Positions 62,476 to 64,000 of a DNA stretch of 64,000 nucleotides are shown piece after piece (the stretch's first letter is position 1; the number at the start of each line of letters is the position of its first letter). Source of the stretch: Hyphomicrobium sp. (GTDB lineage Bacteria > Pseudomonadota > Alphaproteobacteria > Rhizobiales > Hyphomicrobiaceae); contig JAEUME010000011.1 of assembly GCA_016793445.1 (NCBI GenBank), positions 1 to 64,000 on the forward strand, written 5' to 3'. The translations under genes and the position numbers were made by a program. The notes below the pieces were generated by a model. The model had not been told where the DNA came from. It was given only the letters and a program-made list of their open reading frames with translations, and ran no database searches.

Positions 62476-63945
62476 TCAACCAACCGATCCCTCAAGACTG
62501 ATGCCGATGAGCTTCTGCGTCTCGGCCATGAACTCCATGGGCAGGTGCTGAAGCACATCGCGCACGAATCCGTTCACGACCAGCGCCACCGCCTCCTCCT
62601 CCGAAAGTCCCCGCTGCATGCAGTAGAACAGCATGTCGTCGGAGATTTTCGAGGTCGTCGCCTCGTGCTCGAAATGCGCGCTGGAATTCTTCGCCTCGAT
62701 GTAGGGCACCGTATGCGCACCGCACTTGTCGCCGATGAGAAGCGAGTCGCAGTTGGTGAAGTTGCGCACGCCGGTTGCCTTGCGATGCGCGGAGACGAGA
62801 CCGCGATAGGTGTTCTGCGAATGGCCCGCTGCGATACCCTTGGAGATGATGCGGCTCGACGAATTCTTGCCGAGATGGATCATCTTGGTGCCGCTGTCGA
62901 CCTGCTGATAGCCGTTCGATACGGCAATCGAATAGAACTCCCCGCGCGAGTAATCGCCGCGCAGGATGCAGCTGGGATATTTCCAGGTGATGGCCGATCC
63001 CGTCTCAACCTGCGTCCAGGAAATCTTGGAGTTATGGCCGCGGCAGTCGCCGCGCTTGGTCACGAAGTTATAAATGCCGCCCTTGCCGTCCTTGTCGCCC
63101 GGGTACCAGTTCTGCACCGTCGAGTATTTGATTTCCGCATCATCCAGCGCGACGAGTTCGACCACCGCCGCATGAAGCTGGTTCTCATCGCGCGTCGGCG
63201 CGGTGCAGCCCTCAAGGTAGCTTACATGCGCGCCGCGATCGGCAATGATGAGCGTGCGCTCGAACTGGCCAGTCTGCTTTTCGTTGATGCGGAAGTATGT
63301 GGAAAGCTCCATCGGGCAGCGCACGCCTTCAGGCACGTAGACAAACGAACCGTCGGAGAACACCGCCGAGTTGAGCGCGGCATAGAAGTTGTCGGACTGG
63401 GGTACGACGGAGCCCAGATACTTCTTCACCAGTTCGGGATATTCGCGAATTGCTTCCGAGATCGAGCAAAAGATGACACCCGCCTTCTTCAACTCCTCCT
63501 TGAAGGTGGTTACGACCGAAACACTGTCGAACACCGCGTCCACGGCCACTTTGGTGGACTGCACACCGGCAAGGATCTCGCGCTCCTTCAACGGCACGCC
63601 GAGCTTCTCGTACATGCGCAGCAGTTCAGGATCGACTTCATCGAGGCTCTTGGGGCCCTCGGTCGATTTGGGTGCGGCGTAGTAATAAAGATCCTGGAAG
63701 TCGATCTTGGGGTAATGCACTTTCGCCCAGGTGGGCTCGGTCATCGCCTTCCAGCGCGCAAACGCCTCCAGGCGCCAATTCAGCATCCATTCCGGCTCGC
63801 CCTTCTTGGCGGAGATGTAGCGCACGGTGGACTCATCCAGCCCCTTGGGCGCCTTCACGCTCTCGATATTGGTCTCGAAGCCGTACTTGTACTGGTCGAC
63901 GTCGATGGTTTTGACCTGATCGATGGTCTCTTTGACTGCGGCCAT
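62476..63945 (-). CDS. sufB: Fe-S cluster assembly protein SufB
   Basis: SufB is the scaffold subunit on which Fe-S clusters form. The 489-residue protein has the SufB landmarks: [37 protein letters not shown] and [20 protein letters not shown]. Near the end come [20 protein letters not shown] and the [11 protein letters not shown] segment. The ATG at 63945 is chosen over a GTG at 63957 because the GGAG at about 63957-63960 then has proper spacing. It is the first full suf gene in view. The operon order B-C-D-S-T-A is usual in alphaproteobacteria. Confidence 0.97.
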   Translation of the reverse strand: MAAVKETIDQVKTIDVDQYKYGFETNIESVKAPKGLDESTVRYISAKKGEPEWMLNWRLEAFARWKAMTEPTWAKVHYPKIDFQDLYYYAAPKSTEGPKSLDEVDPELLRMYEKLGVPLKEREILAGVQSTKVAVDAVFDSVSVVTTFKEELKKAGVIFCSISEAIREYPELVKKYLGSVVPQSDNFYAALNSAVFSDGSFVYVPEGVRCPMELSTYFRINEKQTGQFERTLIIADRGAHVSYLEGCTAPTRDENQLHAAVVELVALDDAEIKYSTVQNWYPGDKDGKGGIYNFVTKRGDCRGHNSKISWTQVETGSAITWKYPSCILRGDYSRGEFYSIAVSNGYQQVDSGTKMIHLGKNSSSRIISKGIAAGHSQNTYRGLVSAHRKATGVRNFTNCDSLLIGDKCGAHTVPYIEAKNSSAHFEHEATTSKISDDMLFYCMQRGLSEEEAVALVVNGFVRDVLQHLPMEFMAETQKLIGISLEGSVG

Positions 63946-63961
63946 CTTTCTATTCACTCCT

Positions 63962-64000
63962 TTAGGCGCCGCTCAGCGCGGCATTGGCATTCAAATTCCT
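63962..64000 (-). CDS. C-terminal codons of a gene upstream of sufB, partial
   Basis: On the minus strand twelve codons read [12 protein letters not shown] and end at TAA (63962-63964), about 17 bases before the sufB start. The spacing and orientation are what an upstream operon member would show. In alphaproteobacterial suf clusters a cysteine desulfurase or an Rrf2-type regulator often sits there, but these twelve residues are too few to tell. Confidence 0.35.
   Translation of the reverse strand, partial: RNLNANAALSGA

Noticed and set aside
1..64000. tRNA, rRNA, CRISPR array, insertion sequence, prophage or toxin-antitoxin module
   Set aside because: I looked for T-loop motifs, regularly spaced direct repeats, transposase or integrase signatures and paired small toxin-like genes, and saw none that held up.

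Overview
The window is GC-rich, densely packed chromosomal DNA. Gene content and order point to an alphaproteobacterium of the order Hyphomicrobiales (Rhizobiales), probably Hyphomicrobiaceae-like. The main reasons are the adjacent pleD and divK cell-cycle genes, an EipB envelope protein, a phasin, clpS-clpA, a sufBCDS-sufT-sufA cluster, a pyrB with a catalytically degenerate pyrC partner, and mosaic GC-rich palindromic repeats of the RIME type. The genus cannot be fixed by eye. I saw no tRNA, rRNA, CRISPR array, prophage or insertion sequence.

Layout. 0-3.2 kb: the end of a DUF559-like gene, a long foldback repeat, then a minus-strand gatC / secreted protein / gatA / chorismate mutase / membrane protein cluster. 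3.4-12.2 kb: ruvX, a PcfJ-like gene tail-to-tail with an MgtA-type P-type ATPase, an AidB-like acyl-CoA dehydrogenase, and the pyrB-pyrC' operon. 12.2-18.5 kb: an accessory stretch with a large double-TPR secreted protein, a HEAT-repeat protein, a secreted beta-sandwich-like protein, a fused pair of LysR and SDR gene remnants, a small EF-hand protein and mosaic repeats. 18.5-27.8 kb: plsY, dprA, topA, rnr, a DUF983 gene, a Nudix hydrolase and rpmG, all on the plus strand. 28.4-36 kb: pleD-divK (minus), then a DUF3572 gene, ROK kinase, EipB (minus), RidA-like protein, glycerophosphodiesterase, GNAT/FemAB-like protein and HIT protein. 36.4-47.4 kb: clpS-clpA (minus), phasin (minus), a D,D-carboxypeptidase with a SPOR domain, cytochrome c (minus), putA (minus) and panC. 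47.6-55 kb: two neighbouring membrane-anchored proteins sharing one domain, parE, a 57-residue protein and a fatty acid desaturase. 55.4-64 kb: an RhlE-type DEAD-box helicase, then the minus-strand suf operon (sufB, sufC, sufD, sufS, sufT, sufA), with a DUF924 and a TfoX-like gene at its end.

How the genes work together. Most are core housekeeping: tRNA-dependent amidation, pyrimidine and pantothenate synthesis, phospholipid initiation, DNA topology and uptake, RNA decay, N-end-rule proteolysis, Fe-S assembly and cell-cycle signalling. The less ordinary signals are the pyrC-like protein lacking its metal ligands, the LysR/SDR double-truncation scar, the TPR protein built from two similar halves, the paired proteins between panC and parE, and three families of dispersed palindromic intergenic repeats. 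I did not find a clear, previously undescribed multi-gene system. The accessory block at 12.8-18.5 kb and the 47.6-50.4 kb pair are the best places to look.
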